Below, in pieces: positions 17,981 to 26,574 of a stretch of 64,000 nt of DNA. The notes below the pieces were generated by a model. It did no database searches, had not been told where the DNA came from, and worked only from the letters and a program-made list of their open reading frames with translations. The first letter of the stretch is position 1, and the number at the start of each line of letters is the position of its first letter. This DNA comes from Alicyclobacillaceae bacterium (GTDB lineage Bacteria > Bacillota > Bacilli > Kyrpidiales > Kyrpidiaceae). Both the position numbers and the translations under genes were made by a program. The DNA lies in contig JASBVN010000005.1 of assembly GCA_029961045.1 (NCBI GenBank), positions 38,598-102,597 on the forward strand, given 5' to 3'.

Positions 17981-19048
17981 TCAACCACGACGCTGGCGCA
18001 TAAAGGCCGGAATATGATAATCCTCCGGCTGAGCGCCATGGGTGCTTTGAAAAGGGCGAATCTCCAATTTGTTCACAGGCTTCGAAGGTGGCTGCTTGTG
18101 CTCGAAACCGGTGGCGATCACCGTCACGACGATTTCGTCTTTCAGATCCTGGTTGATCACGGCCCCGAAAATCATGTTGACCTCGGGGTCGGCCGCCGAC
18201 GAAACGATATCGGCCGCTTCGTTGACTTCGAACAAACTCAAGTTGTTGCCTCCGGCGATGTGCATGAGCACACCCCGCGCTCCGTCGATGGACGTCTCCA
18301 GAAGCGGGCTGCAGATCGCCTTCTTCGCCGCCTCGGCGGCACGGTTCTCTCCGCTGGAGACGCCGATGCCCATCAGCGCCGATCCCCGCTCCGTCATGAT
18401 GGTCTTTACGTCGGCAAAATCCACGTTGATCAGTCCGGGCACGGCAATGAGATCCGAAATCCCCGAGACCCCTTGGCGCAGAACGTTGTCCGCCTCCCGG
18501 AAAGCTTCCAACATCGGAGTGTTGCGGTCAACAATTTCCAACAACCGGTCGTTGGGGATGACGATCAATGTATCGACCTTTTCCTTCAGATGCTGGATTC
18601 CCTGTTCTGCCTGGGTCATCCTTCGACGTCCCTCAAAGCTGAAGGGTTTGGTGACGACCCCCACCGTAAGCGCTCCGAGTTCCTTGGCGATCTCTGCGAT
18701 CACGGGAGCCGCGCCCGTACCGGTTCCGCCGCCCATCCCGGCCGTGACGAAGACCATGTCGGCCCCGCGCAGGGCGTTCATGATCTGTTCGCGGCTCTCA
18801 TCCGCCGCTTTTTTCCCGATTTCCGGATTGGCTCCGGCACCCAGGCCCCGGGTCAGCTTCTCGCCGATCTGCAGCCGGCTCTCCGCTTTGGACAATTGCA
18901 ACGCCTGGGCGTCGGTGTTTACAGCGATAAACTCGACCCCTTTGATGCCGGATTCGATCATGCGGTTGACCGCGTTGCAACCACCGCCGCCGACGCCGAT
19001 GACTTTGATTCGGGCAAGGTGCTCCGTTTCAAAATCGAACTCGAGCAT
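17981..19048 (-). CDS. ftsZ: Cell division GTPase FtsZ
   Basis: 355 residues. Tubulin signature GGGTGTG at residues 106-112, nucleotide-binding [13 protein letters not shown] near 18-30, T7 loop [11 protein letters not shown], and the conserved C-terminal tail [13 protein letters not shown] that binds FtsA and SepF. It polymerises into the Z-ring. The C-terminal linker is short compared with B. subtilis (382 residues). Sixteen bases after ftsA. Confidence 0.98.
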   Translation of the reverse strand: MLEFDFETEHLARIKVIGVGGGGCNAVNRMIESGIKGVEFIAVNTDAQALQLSKAESRLQIGEKLTRGLGAGANPEIGKKAADESREQIMNALRGADMVFVTAGMGGGTGTGAAPVIAEIAKELGALTVGVVTKPFSFEGRRRMTQAEQGIQHLKEKVDTLIVIPNDRLLEIVDRNTPMLEAFREADNVLRQGVSGISDLIAVPGLINVDFADVKTIMTERGSALMGIGVSSGENRAAEAAKKAICSPLLETSIDGARGVLMHIAGGNNLSLFEVNEAADIVSSAADPEVNMIFGAVINQDLKDEIVVTVIATGFEHKQPPSKPVNKLEIRPFQSTHGAQPEDYHIPAFMRQRRG

Positions 19049-19063
19049 GTGCTGTCCCTCCGC

Positions 19064-20281
19064 TCACATAAAATCAGCAAACCAGCTCTTGAGCCGGTGG
19101 ATCCAACCGGCCGGATTTCCTCTCCGGGATGGTTGTGCGGAGGACCGCCGGAAGCTATGCTGGGCCACATAGCGGATGATGCCGACCCCGTTGACGAAAG
19201 ACGGATCCCTTACTCCCAAAAACTCTGGAACGGCCACCCGCACGGGGCCGGCCAGCTCGTGTTCCGCGAGCTTCTCAATGCCCCGGGTGGAGGAAACGCC
19301 GCCGTACAAGACGTATCCGCCCGGGATTTCCCGGGCGATGCCCATTCGCTCCACCTCGCGCCGAACCAAGTAGAACATCTCTTGCAGGCGCGGTTCAATG
19401 ACGGCAGCCAAATCCACAGCGCTGAACTCCTTTTCGTCTTGGCTGCCGATGCGGGGCACTTTAAACCGCTCCTCCGCAGGGGCCAGAGACACCATGGCCC
19501 ATCCGTATCTCGCCTTGATCGCTTCCGCCACATCCGTCTGAGTCCGCAAACCGATGGCAATGTCGTTGGTGACGTAGTCGCCTCCCACGGGCAAAACACT
19601 CATACCGGCCAGGGTTCCCCGTTCAAACACCGAAATGGTTGTGGCGCCGGCCCCTAGATCCACCAAGACTACACCGAGTTTTTTTTCATCGGGGGAGAGT
19701 GCCACCGCACCGGCGGCGAGGGGCAACAATACGAGACCGGCGATCTCGAGGCCAGCCCGCTGGACGCACCGCACCAAATTGTGGATCACCGTCCGAGATC
19801 CGGTGATGATGTGGGCGTCCACCTCCAGACGGACCCCGATCATCCCGCGGGGATCGGTGATGCCTTCCAGACCGTCCACCACATACTCCTTCGGCACGAC
19901 GTCGACGATTTCCCTTTCGGGGGGTAAAGCAATCACTCGGGCGGCCTGGAGCACCCGCTCCACGTCGTCCTCGGCGATCTCGCGGTCGGGAGAGGAGACG
20001 GCCACTACACCGTGGCTCGACTGAAGGGCGACGTGATTGCCCGATACGCCGACATACGCCGACTGGATCTGGACACCGACCATCCGCTCCGCCTGTTCCA
20101 CCGCCTCTCGAATGCCCTGAACGGTTTTATCGATATCGACGATCGCTCCCTGCCGGATCCCTTCACCGGCCGCCGAACCGACGCCGATGATGTTCAAACT
20201 GTTGCCCGCAATTTCCCCGATAATGACCCGGATCCTCGATGTCCCCACGTCCAAGCTGACGATGATCTCGCCTTTGGTCAA
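19064..20281 (-). CDS. ftsA: Cell division protein FtsA
   Basis: 405 residues, actin-like ATPase. Phosphate-1 motif VSLDVGTSRIRVIIGE, the 1C subdomain with the SHGV segment, phosphate-2 VVLVDLGAGATTISVF. The C-terminal amphipathic helix (WIHRLKSWFADFM) inserts in the membrane. It anchors FtsZ filaments and recruits later divisome proteins. A SigH-like promoter lies upstream. Confidence 0.97.
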   Translation of the reverse strand: MTKGEIIVSLDVGTSRIRVIIGEIAGNSLNIIGVGSAAGEGIRQGAIVDIDKTVQGIREAVEQAERMVGVQIQSAYVGVSGNHVALQSSHGVVAVSSPDREIAEDDVERVLQAARVIALPPEREIVDVVPKEYVVDGLEGITDPRGMIGVRLEVDAHIITGSRTVIHNLVRCVQRAGLEIAGLVLLPLAAGAVALSPDEKKLGVVLVDLGAGATTISVFERGTLAGMSVLPVGGDYVTNDIAIGLRTQTDVAEAIKARYGWAMVSLAPAEERFKVPRIGSQDEKEFSAVDLAAVIEPRLQEMFYLVRREVERMGIAREIPGGYVLYGGVSSTRGIEKLAEHELAGPVRVAVPEFLGVRDPSFVNGVGIIRYVAQHSFRRSSAQPSRRGNPAGWIHRLKSWFADFM

Positions 20282-20321
20282 CCAGTGGCACCCCCAAACC
20301 CTCTCCCTAGATGCTGTAATG

Positions 20322-20349
20322 AAAATTCGACGCTCCGCATGGAATCCCT
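20322..20349 (-). promoter_or_regulatory. Candidate SigH promoter of ftsAZ
   Basis: Minus strand GGGATTCC (20341-20348) and GAATTTT (20322-20328) with about 13-14 bases between the cores, close to the SigH pattern. B. subtilis ftsAZ also has a SigH promoter that raises FtsZ at sporulation onset. Match is imperfect. Confidence 0.42.
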
Positions 20350-20371
20350 TTTTTTGTCCCCATCAATCCTT

Positions 20372-20412
20372 AAAAAAAGAGACCCCCGAACGACCGCGCC
20401 GACGGGACCTCA
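20372..20412 (-). terminator. Probable terminator after sbp
   Basis: Minus transcript GAGGTCCCG pairs with CGGGGGTCTC through a bulge, followed by seven U. It overlaps the sbp stop codon and would separate the divIB group from ftsAZ. Confidence 0.5.
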
Positions 20413-20766
20413 GGGCGAAGGGGGCACCGAGCGACGTCTGTTCATCAGAATGCGCCGGATGGCGGCGATGTTCTGGAACAACCGCACGCCGAAGGCGAAG
20501 ACCGCCGCCAGATACAGGTCCACCCCCAATTGAACGCCGATAAAAGCCAGGAAGGCCGCTACGAGGGTGTTGAAAAAAAATCCGCTGATGAAGACCCGGC
20601 TGTCGAAATGGCCCTCCAGCCCCGCCCGGATGCCCCCGAACACGGTGTCGAGGGCCGCCAGCACGGCGATCGACAGATAGCTGGAATACTGAGGGGGAAT
20701 CGTCACATTGAAGGCCAGCCCCAAAAGGACTCCCAGCACCAAACCGACTATGGGCAACCAGATCAT
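20410..20766 (-). CDS. sbp: Small basic protein Sbp (DUF1290)
   Basis: 118 residues with three to four membrane helices: LVLGVLLGLAFNVTIP, YLSIAVLAALDTVFGGIRAGL, then the charged C-terminus RRILMNRRRSVPPSP. It is the family found between ylxX and ftsA in B. subtilis, with unknown function. The ATG overlaps the stop of the preceding DUF881 gene by four bases (ATGA). Confidence 0.9.
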   Translation of the reverse strand: MIWLPIVGLVLGVLLGLAFNVTIPPQYSSYLSIAVLAALDTVFGGIRAGLEGHFDSRVFISGFFFNTLVAAFLAFIGVQLGVDLYLAAVFAFGVRLFQNIAAIRRILMNRRRSVPPSP

Positions 20767-21509
20767 GTCCCGCCGCTCACCTCTTTTTTGGCAAACCGGA
20801 ATTCCACGGGGTCGTGGAAAGCGGGAATTTCCACCCACCGTCCGTCCTTGCGCTCTTCGATGATGATCTCTTTTCCGATCTGCCGGTAATCCTGCACAAT
20901 AGGATTGATGGTGAGGGCCGCCTTCATCCGGTCGACGTCTCCGACGGCGGCGATCACATAGGGCATCGAAACGGGATGGGTATCCACCTGCATGATGCCG
21001 TTCACTTCCCGGATAAAAGAAGTGGTAATCAGCCGCTGGCCGTTGACGGCGACGGCCTCAGCTCCGTTTCCGTACAGCAGGTTGACGATCATCTGCAACA
21101 TCCAATCGTAGACGTGTCGGTCCTGCCCGTCGGCCGGAGGCAGTCCCATATCTCGGATGGTCAGGATAATACCCGGGCCGCTGACCGGTTCGAGCCCGGC
21201 TTGCCGGCGGGCCTCTTGGACTTCCTGGATCAAGGCGCGGGCCATATCTTCCTTGTTGCCCGAAGTCGCCTGATACTTTTCCAATTGGTTCTGCAAGTCC
21301 GCCAAGGTTTTAAGCAGACTCTGCTGTTTGGCCTGTTGCTGGTACAATTCGCTCCGCAGTTCCACAATGTCCCCGTGGGATACGGCCGGTTGCCGGACGG
21401 TCGCAATCTGGACGGCGGCCATAAACCCCACCAACACCGAAGCTCCGAACAAAACCAGATACAAAGTCCTGCCCGATGATGCGCCGGAACCGGATCCGCC
21501 CGTCGTCAA
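20763..21509 (-). CDS. ylxX: DUF881 membrane-anchored protein (second copy)
   Basis: 248 residues. One N-terminal membrane helix (about 15-37), a coiled-coil stretch (about 48-95) and an external DUF881 domain (GPGIILTIRDMG, LLYGNGAEAVAVNGQRLITTSFIR). Function unknown; found in division clusters of spore formers. Start TTG at 21507-21509 after GGAGAGGAAGG. The symbol rests on gene order (divIB-ylxW-ylxX-sbp). It and the upstream copy are a tandem duplication. Confidence 0.85.
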   Translation of the reverse strand: MTTGGSGSGASSGRTLYLVLFGASVLVGFMAAVQIATVRQPAVSHGDIVELRSELYQQQAKQQSLLKTLADLQNQLEKYQATSGNKEDMARALIQEVQEARRQAGLEPVSGPGIILTIRDMGLPPADGQDRHVYDWMLQMIVNLLYGNGAEAVAVNGQRLITTSFIREVNGIMQVDTHPVSMPYVIAAVGDVDRMKAALTINPIVQDYRQIGKEIIIEERKDGRWVEIPAFHDPVEFRFAKKEVSGGT

Positions 21510-21524
21510 GGTCCTTCCTCTCCT

Positions 21525-22235
21525 TCAACCCGATTGCGCTCCCGCCGCCGATCCCAGATGAAGATCCGCATCGGCCTTCGGTCCGGTGACGCTTACACTG
21601 CGGCTTCGGAGCACATCCAGAATTCCGCCGGGGCGATTCAACTGTTCCTGTAAACGCCCCGGATCGCCGATGGCTTCAATGGTAAAAGGCGGAACCAAGC
21701 GAGCTCCGCCGACCCGAATGGTCGGGCCGATGCAAACGACCCCCGTCCGCATGGCGATCCGCTGCCCGTTCACCGAGACCGCTTCGGCGCCGGCCGCAAA
21801 CAATTCGTTGACCACCCGCCGGATGTCAAAATCGTGGACGATGGCGTACCGGGCGTCCACCCCAGCCGGAACGGGACCATGATGGTCGTCGATGGTCACG
21901 ACTACACCGGGTCCGTGCACGGGCACCGCTCCGGAAATGATCTCGCAGGTCTCCAGTTGTTTGCGAAGGGGGGCCACGGACTCCATCTCATCGTTCAGAG
22001 ATTTTTCATATCCTTCGATCTGCCCCTGCAAGTCGCGAATCCTCGCCTCCAAGTCCGCGTTGGCCCGCCGGACGGCCGAAAGCGCCTGGGACAGCCGAGC
22101 CGGCTCTTCCAATCGCAGCGGAGTCACGGAGGCGCGGTTCGCTTCACCGGTAGTCCGCATTTGAACAGTTAACATAAAACCGAGCACGACCCCCACGAGG
22201 GTCAACAGCGCCGCAGTCCCCACCCGCTGCATCAT
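21525..22235 (-). CDS. ylxW: DUF881 membrane-anchored protein (first copy)
   Basis: 236 residues, same design as its neighbour: N-terminal helix (VGTAALLTLVGVVLGFML), coiled coil (about 45-95), then DUF881 (GPGVVVTIDDHHGP, ELFAAGAEAVSVNGQRIAM). The start ATG at 22233-22235 overlaps the divIB stop (ATGA) and has AGGAG upstream. Likely cell-surface accessory protein of division; the biochemical role is unknown. Confidence 0.86.
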   Translation of the reverse strand: MMQRVGTAALLTLVGVVLGFMLTVQMRTTGEANRASVTPLRLEEPARLSQALSAVRRANADLEARIRDLQGQIEGYEKSLNDEMESVAPLRKQLETCEIISGAVPVHGPGVVVTIDDHHGPVPAGVDARYAIVHDFDIRRVVNELFAAGAEAVSVNGQRIAMRTGVVCIGPTIRVGGARLVPPFTIEAIGDPGRLQEQLNRPGGILDVLRSRSVSVTGPKADADLHLGSAAGAQSG

Positions 22236-22993
22236 CCGGCACTCTCCTTTTCCGGGCGGAAGGGATGATAGCGGAAGGGCTCGGTCAACCAAATCTCGCC
22301 CGGTCCGCGGTCGCGGACCTGGTCCCGGATTGCCGGAAACCACCGCAACCGGTCGGCAAACGATCCGGCCGGAACGTGAAGTTTATAGCGGTCCACCGAA
22401 TAGACCGTCCAGACGTCTCCCTCTTCAATGTGGATCTCCGACAACTGCTCCCGCAGTTCCGGGGGAAGCTTCGACAACTGTCGACAGGCTTGTCCCACCG
22501 CTTCCACGGGCACGGGGCGGCCCGGCGCGACGGAAACCGGGCGGTTTACCGTAATGATCGGGGCGCGGATCGATTCTCCCGACCGCACGGGGTCGAGAAC
22601 CGTGCCGTCCTCCAAAAGGCGAAACCAGGCGGTTTCCGCAGGAAACACGGCCACCACGTCCTTTTCCCTCACCGAAATGGAAACGACCCCGTTCCAGTGG
22701 ATGTCCACCCGGGCCTCGGCAACCAAAGGAAAAGCGTCCCGGATCCGTTCCGCGACGGCGTCCGGCTTGATCCGCAACCAGAGCGTGCCGACGGGCACGC
22801 CTGCCGCCTCCGCCACCTTCTCGCGGGAAAGGCTGTGGACGCCCTCCACCCGGATCTCGTTGACTCGGGACAGCGGCGAACCGAAGAACAGCGCCGCGGA
22901 GGCCCCGACCAAAAACGCGCCGACCAGCACTTGCGCCCTCCGGCGGCTCCGGTGTTCGCCCCCGTTCCGTGCTGCCCGATGTTCCGTTTTCAA
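22232..22993 (-). CDS. divIB: Cell division protein DivIB / FtsQ
   Basis: 253 residues. Basic cytoplasmic tail, one membrane helix (about 21-41), a POTRA domain (VNEIRVEGVHSLSREKVAEAAGV) and the beta domain. It scaffolds FtsL and the septal synthase. Start TTG (22991-22993) with GGGGG upstream. Just after the murA terminator, leaving little room for a separate promoter, so partial read-through is likely. Confidence 0.92.
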   Translation of the reverse strand: MKTEHRAARNGGEHRSRRRAQVLVGAFLVGASAALFFGSPLSRVNEIRVEGVHSLSREKVAEAAGVPVGTLWLRIKPDAVAERIRDAFPLVAEARVDIHWNGVVSISVREKDVVAVFPAETAWFRLLEDGTVLDPVRSGESIRAPIITVNRPVSVAPGRPVPVEAVGQACRQLSKLPPELREQLSEIHIEEGDVWTVYSVDRYKLHVPAGSFADRLRWFPAIRDQVRDRGPGEIWLTEPFRYHPFRPEKESAG

Positions 22994-23020
22994 AATTTCA
23001 CGACCCCCGTCATATTGGAA

Positions 23021-23062
23021 AAAAAGAGCGGCATATCTATACCTTCGGAATATGCCGCTCCC
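23021..23062 (-). terminator. Terminator after murA
   Basis: Minus transcript: perfect 11-base stem GAGCGGCATAT / ATATGCCGCTC, 13-base loop, then seven U; ten bases past the murA stop. Confidence 0.93.
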
Positions 23063-23071
23063 CGGTCGAGT

Positions 23072-24340
23072 CTATGGTTGACGAAGGCGCCTGACACGTG
23101 CCCCGAGACTGCTCAGCACCTCGTCGAATCGTTCGTATCCCCGATCGATGTGGTAGGCGTGCTCCACAATCGTCGTTCCCTTGGCCACGAGACCCGCCAG
23201 CACGAGGGCGGCCCCCGCCCGCAGGTCGCTCGCCTGCACCACCGCTCCCGTTAAACCGGGTACTCCTTGGATGAAGGCGGTTCGCAGATCGACGCGAATA
23301 TTCGCACCCATCCGGCGAAGCTCTCCCACGTGTTTAAACCGCTCTTCGAACACCGTTTCCGTCACGATCGACATGCCTTCCGCCACGCACAGCAACGCCA
23401 TGAACGGCGCCTGCAAATCCGTGGGAAACCCCGGATACGGAGCGGTCCGCACCTGTTCCACGGCGCGCAATCGCCCGTCGGAACGCACTCTCATTATATC
23501 ACGGCCCACTTCGATTTCAACACCGGCCTCCCGGAGTTTCGTCAAGACGGCTCCCAGATGGCGCGGCCGGACATGGCGGAGGACGACATCGCCCCCCGCC
23601 ATCGCCGCGGCGATGGCCAACGTTCCGGCGACGATCCGGTCGGGAATGATCCGGTGCCGTCCTCCCGCCAACCCTTTGACTCCGTGAATGACGACCGTAT
23701 CCTCTCCAGCCCCCTCGACGTGACCGCCGATCCGGTTCAGAAAGTCGGCGAGATCCGCGATTTCCGGCTCCCGCGCGGCATTGCCGATCACGGTGGTGCC
23801 TTCCGCCAACACTGCGGCCATCATGAGGTTCTCGGTCGCCCCCACGCTGGGGGTGTCCAGATACACCGCGCCGCCGCGCAACCGGTCCGCCCGGCAATCG
23901 ATGAAACCGTGCCGTTCCTCCACGGAAGCTCCGAGGGCCATCAAGCCCTTCAGATGAAGATCGATCGGCCGCGACCCGATGGTGCAGCCGCCTGGACGAG
24001 AAACCCGGGCCCGGCCGTGCCGGGCCAAAAGAGGGCCCATCAAAAAGATCGACGACCGCATCTGGCGCATCAGCCTTTCGGGAACTTCCGTTTGGGAAAC
24101 CCGCCGGGCGTCCACCTTCACGACCGGAGGGTTGTACTCCACCGCCGCACCCAGAGCTTTCAGAATATCCACCATCACCCGAATGTCCTGAAGATCCGGC
24201 ACATCTTCAATCACACAGACGCCGTCCGCGAGAAGACTGGCGGCGAGAATCGGCAGGGCGGCGTTTTTCGCCCCGTGCACCCGGACCTCTCCCTGCAGCC
24301 GCGTTCCTCCTTCTACGGCGATCTGGTCCAAGGTTCTCAC
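23072..24340 (-). CDS. murA: UDP-N-acetylglucosamine 1-carboxyvinyltransferase
   Basis: 422 residues; first committed step of peptidoglycan synthesis, transferring enolpyruvate from PEP to UDP-GlcNAc. Catalytic Cys119 lies in RPGGCTIGSRPIDLHLKG, and Lys25 in HGAKNAALP corresponds to E. coli Lys22. Cys (not Asp) at the active site predicts fosfomycin sensitivity. The frame is open to 24718, but the GTG at 24338-24340 (VRTLDQIAVEGG) overlaps the murB stop as GTGA and fits the family start. In B. subtilis murAA lies outside this cluster; here it is between murB and divIB. Confidence 0.95.
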   Translation of the reverse strand: MRTLDQIAVEGGTRLQGEVRVHGAKNAALPILAASLLADGVCVIEDVPDLQDIRVMVDILKALGAAVEYNPPVVKVDARRVSQTEVPERLMRQMRSSIFLMGPLLARHGRARVSRPGGCTIGSRPIDLHLKGLMALGASVEERHGFIDCRADRLRGGAVYLDTPSVGATENLMMAAVLAEGTTVIGNAAREPEIADLADFLNRIGGHVEGAGEDTVVIHGVKGLAGGRHRIIPDRIVAGTLAIAAAMAGGDVVLRHVRPRHLGAVLTKLREAGVEIEVGRDIMRVRSDGRLRAVEQVRTAPYPGFPTDLQAPFMALLCVAEGMSIVTETVFEERFKHVGELRRMGANIRVDLRTAFIQGVPGLTGAVVQASDLRAGAALVLAGLVAKGTTIVEHAYHIDRGYERFDEVLSSLGARVRRLRQP

Positions 24341-25260
24341 CCCCCGGTTTCTCCGTCCTCCCCCACAATTTTGACTTCCGGCTCCAGGCGGACGGCAAAG
24401 CGCCGCCACACCTCTTCCTGGGCCAGTTGAATCAATTCGAGGACATCGCGGGCCGTGGCCCCTCCGAGGTTGACAATAAAATTGGCGTGCCGGGGGGAAA
24501 TTTGAGCCGCTCCTACCCGCCGTCCCTTGAGTCCCGCTTCTTCGATCAACCGCGCGGCATGGGTTCCGGGAGGATTCTGAAACACACTTCCGGCGCTCGC
24601 CTGGGAGAGGGGCTGGGTCTGCCGCCGCCGCTGCGTCCATTCCTTGACCTGCCGGATCATGGCCTCCCGGTCCCCCGGCGTCAATTGAAATGCGGCGCGA
24701 AGAACGAGCGCTCCCCACTCCCCGACGCGGCTGCGACGGTACGCGAATCCGAGTTCTTCCCGGTCCACCCGGCGAACCCTCCCGTCGGGGAACGCCACGT
24801 CGGCAAACAACACCACGCGCCCCACCTCGCCTCCGTGGGCGCCGGCGTTCATTCGCACGGCGCCGCCGACACTCCCGGGAATCCCCGTGGCGAACTCCAA
24901 TCCGGACAACCCGTGACGGATCGCCGTGTTGGCGGCGGACACGATCAACCGCCCTGCCTCAGCCGTCAGCACGGTTCCCTCGATGTCTAAAGCCGCCCAG
25001 TTGTCGGCCAGTTTCACCACGACGCCGCGGATCCCCCCGTCCCGGACGAGAAGGTTCGATCCGCGTCCGACGACCGTCCAAGGCCAGCCGTATTCGCCGA
25101 TCAGACCCATCAGCCGCAGAATCTGGCTTTCCGACTCCGGCAACACCAGGGCGTCCGCCGGCCCGCCAATCCGCCAAGTGGTATGGCGGGACATGGGCTC
25201 GTCGAACAAGACCCGCCCGACGTCGGCTCGCTTGAGAATCGACCGCATCTGTTCCTTCAC
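24337..25260 (-). CDS. murB: UDP-N-acetylenolpyruvoylglucosamine reductase
   Basis: 307 residues, FAD-dependent reductase forming UDP-MurNAc. FAD-binding segments VVGRGSNLLVRDGGIRG and GIPGSVGGAVRMNAGA; catalytic serine in QASAGSVFQNP; the Tyr loop typical of type I enzymes is absent, so this is type II as in Gram-positives. GTG start (25258-25260) after AAGGAGG. Followed by murA with a four-base overlap. Confidence 0.95.
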   Translation of the reverse strand: MKEQMRSILKRADVGRVLFDEPMSRHTTWRIGGPADALVLPESESQILRLMGLIGEYGWPWTVVGRGSNLLVRDGGIRGVVVKLADNWAALDIEGTVLTAEAGRLIVSAANTAIRHGLSGLEFATGIPGSVGGAVRMNAGAHGGEVGRVVLFADVAFPDGRVRRVDREELGFAYRRSRVGEWGALVLRAAFQLTPGDREAMIRQVKEWTQRRRQTQPLSQASAGSVFQNPPGTHAARLIEEAGLKGRRVGAAQISPRHANFIVNLGGATARDVLELIQLAQEEVWRRFAVRLEPEVKIVGEDGETGG

Positions 25261-25319
25261 CGGTGAACCTCCTTGCCGGGTCGACGAGGCCGCCGCCCTG
25301 CCAACCCTTGCATCCCTAT

Positions 25320-25349
25320 ACTATGGAACTGGGCCGGCGGGTGTGACAA
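25320..25349 (-). promoter_or_regulatory. Weak candidate promoter for murB-murA
   Basis: Minus strand TTGTCA (25344-25349), 18 bases, CATAGT (25320-25325), between the murG terminator and murB. The -10 is poor, so this is tentative. Confidence 0.35.
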
Positions 25350-25376
25350 ACGCCTACCCGCGACCGCCGGAACATG

Positions 25377-25414
25377 AAAAATCCCCTGAGCCGCCGCTTC
25401 CATCCGCCCAGGGG
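25377..25414 (-). terminator. Terminator after murG
   Basis: Minus transcript CCCCTG ... CAGGGG with an inner GC/GC extension across one mismatch, then AUUUUUC; 12 bases after the murG stop. Confidence 0.75.
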
Positions 25415-25425
25415 TCCCAGACCGG

Positions 25426-26547
25426 TCACCGCCGCCGCTCGGCCAGGGACCGGACGACCATCGCCAACGTCTGCGCCGCTTCGGTCAAGGCCGACTCCTG
25501 TGCCCGCCGCCGCATTCGGCCGGCCGGTCCTTCCTGCAACACGCGAAGAATTTCGCGATACAGACGGTCGGGAGTCAACTCCGACTCTTCGACCATCACC
25601 GCCATTCCCCGCTCGGCCAGCCACCGGGCGTTGTGTTCCTGATGCCGGCCCGCCACGTAAGGCGACGGCACCAAGACGGCCGGCACCCCCACCGCCGTCA
25701 ATTCCGCCACCGTAGACGCTCCGGCCCTCGAGACGACGGCGTCCACCAGGCGGAGCAAAGCCGGCATATCGTCGCAAAACGGAACGACGGCGATCCCGGG
25801 GACGCCGGGATACAGACCTTTCTCCCCGAGTTCCCGGATCCACGCCTCGTAATGATCCCGCCCGGTCACCCAAACCAGCTGGAAAGTCCGCTCCCGAACC
25901 AAGCGGGGCAGCAAGCCCGCCGCCGCCCGGTTGATGGGCGGGGCGCCCCGGCTGCCGGAAAACACGGCCACCGCGGGCCTTCCCGCCTCCAGTCCGTACG
26001 CCCGGCGCAACGCCTTCAGGCGCTCCTCCTCCACCCCCATCATTTCGCTCACCCGGGGGTTGCCGGTGATGACCACCTGTCTCGCCTTTGGAAACCGCCG
26101 GTCCGTCTGGGGAAAAGAAACGGCCACCACATCGACGAACCGCGCCAAGATCCGGTTCGTCAGGCCCGGCACCACATTTTGTTCGTGAATCAAAGTGGGA
26201 ATCCCCAGCCGGTGTGCGGCGTATACCACCGGACCGCATACGTAACCGCCCGTTCCCACCACCACATCCGGCCGGAACCGCCGCAGGATCGCCCGCGCCT
26301 GCCCGATGCTCCGCCACGCCCGCCACAGCGCGCGCACCTGCCTCCATCCGAACTTGCGGGGCAATCCCTGGACGTCGATCGTCTCAAACGGCAACCCGGC
26401 CTTTGGCACCAACTCGCTCTCCATCCCCCGAAGGGTTCCGACGTACAGAATTTCCACTTCGGGATCCGTCTGCCGCAAATGGCGCGCTAAAGCCAGGGCC
26501 GGATAAATGTGGCCCCCGGTCCCGCCGCCGGTCAGCAATACCCGCAT
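25426..26547 (-). CDS. murG: Undecaprenyl-PP-MurNAc-pentapeptide GlcNAc transferase
   Basis: 373 residues, GT28 fold. Donor/acceptor motifs LLTGGGTGGHIYPALALA (G-loop 1), GTGGYVCGPV, IHEQNVVPGLTNR and, in the C-domain, SRAGASTVAELTAVGVPAVLVP. It makes lipid II at the inner face of the membrane. ATG start. Follows spoVE by 27 bases, as in B. subtilis. Confidence 0.97.
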   Translation of the reverse strand: MRVLLTGGGTGGHIYPALALARHLRQTDPEVEILYVGTLRGMESELVPKAGLPFETIDVQGLPRKFGWRQVRALWRAWRSIGQARAILRRFRPDVVVGTGGYVCGPVVYAAHRLGIPTLIHEQNVVPGLTNRILARFVDVVAVSFPQTDRRFPKARQVVITGNPRVSEMMGVEEERLKALRRAYGLEAGRPAVAVFSGSRGAPPINRAAAGLLPRLVRERTFQLVWVTGRDHYEAWIRELGEKGLYPGVPGIAVVPFCDDMPALLRLVDAVVSRAGASTVAELTAVGVPAVLVPSPYVAGRHQEHNARWLAERGMAVMVEESELTPDRLYREILRVLQEGPAGRMRRRAQESALTEAAQTLAMVVRSLAERRR

Positions 26548-26574
26548 GTCCGATCCCCCGTTCCCGCAGCGAAT

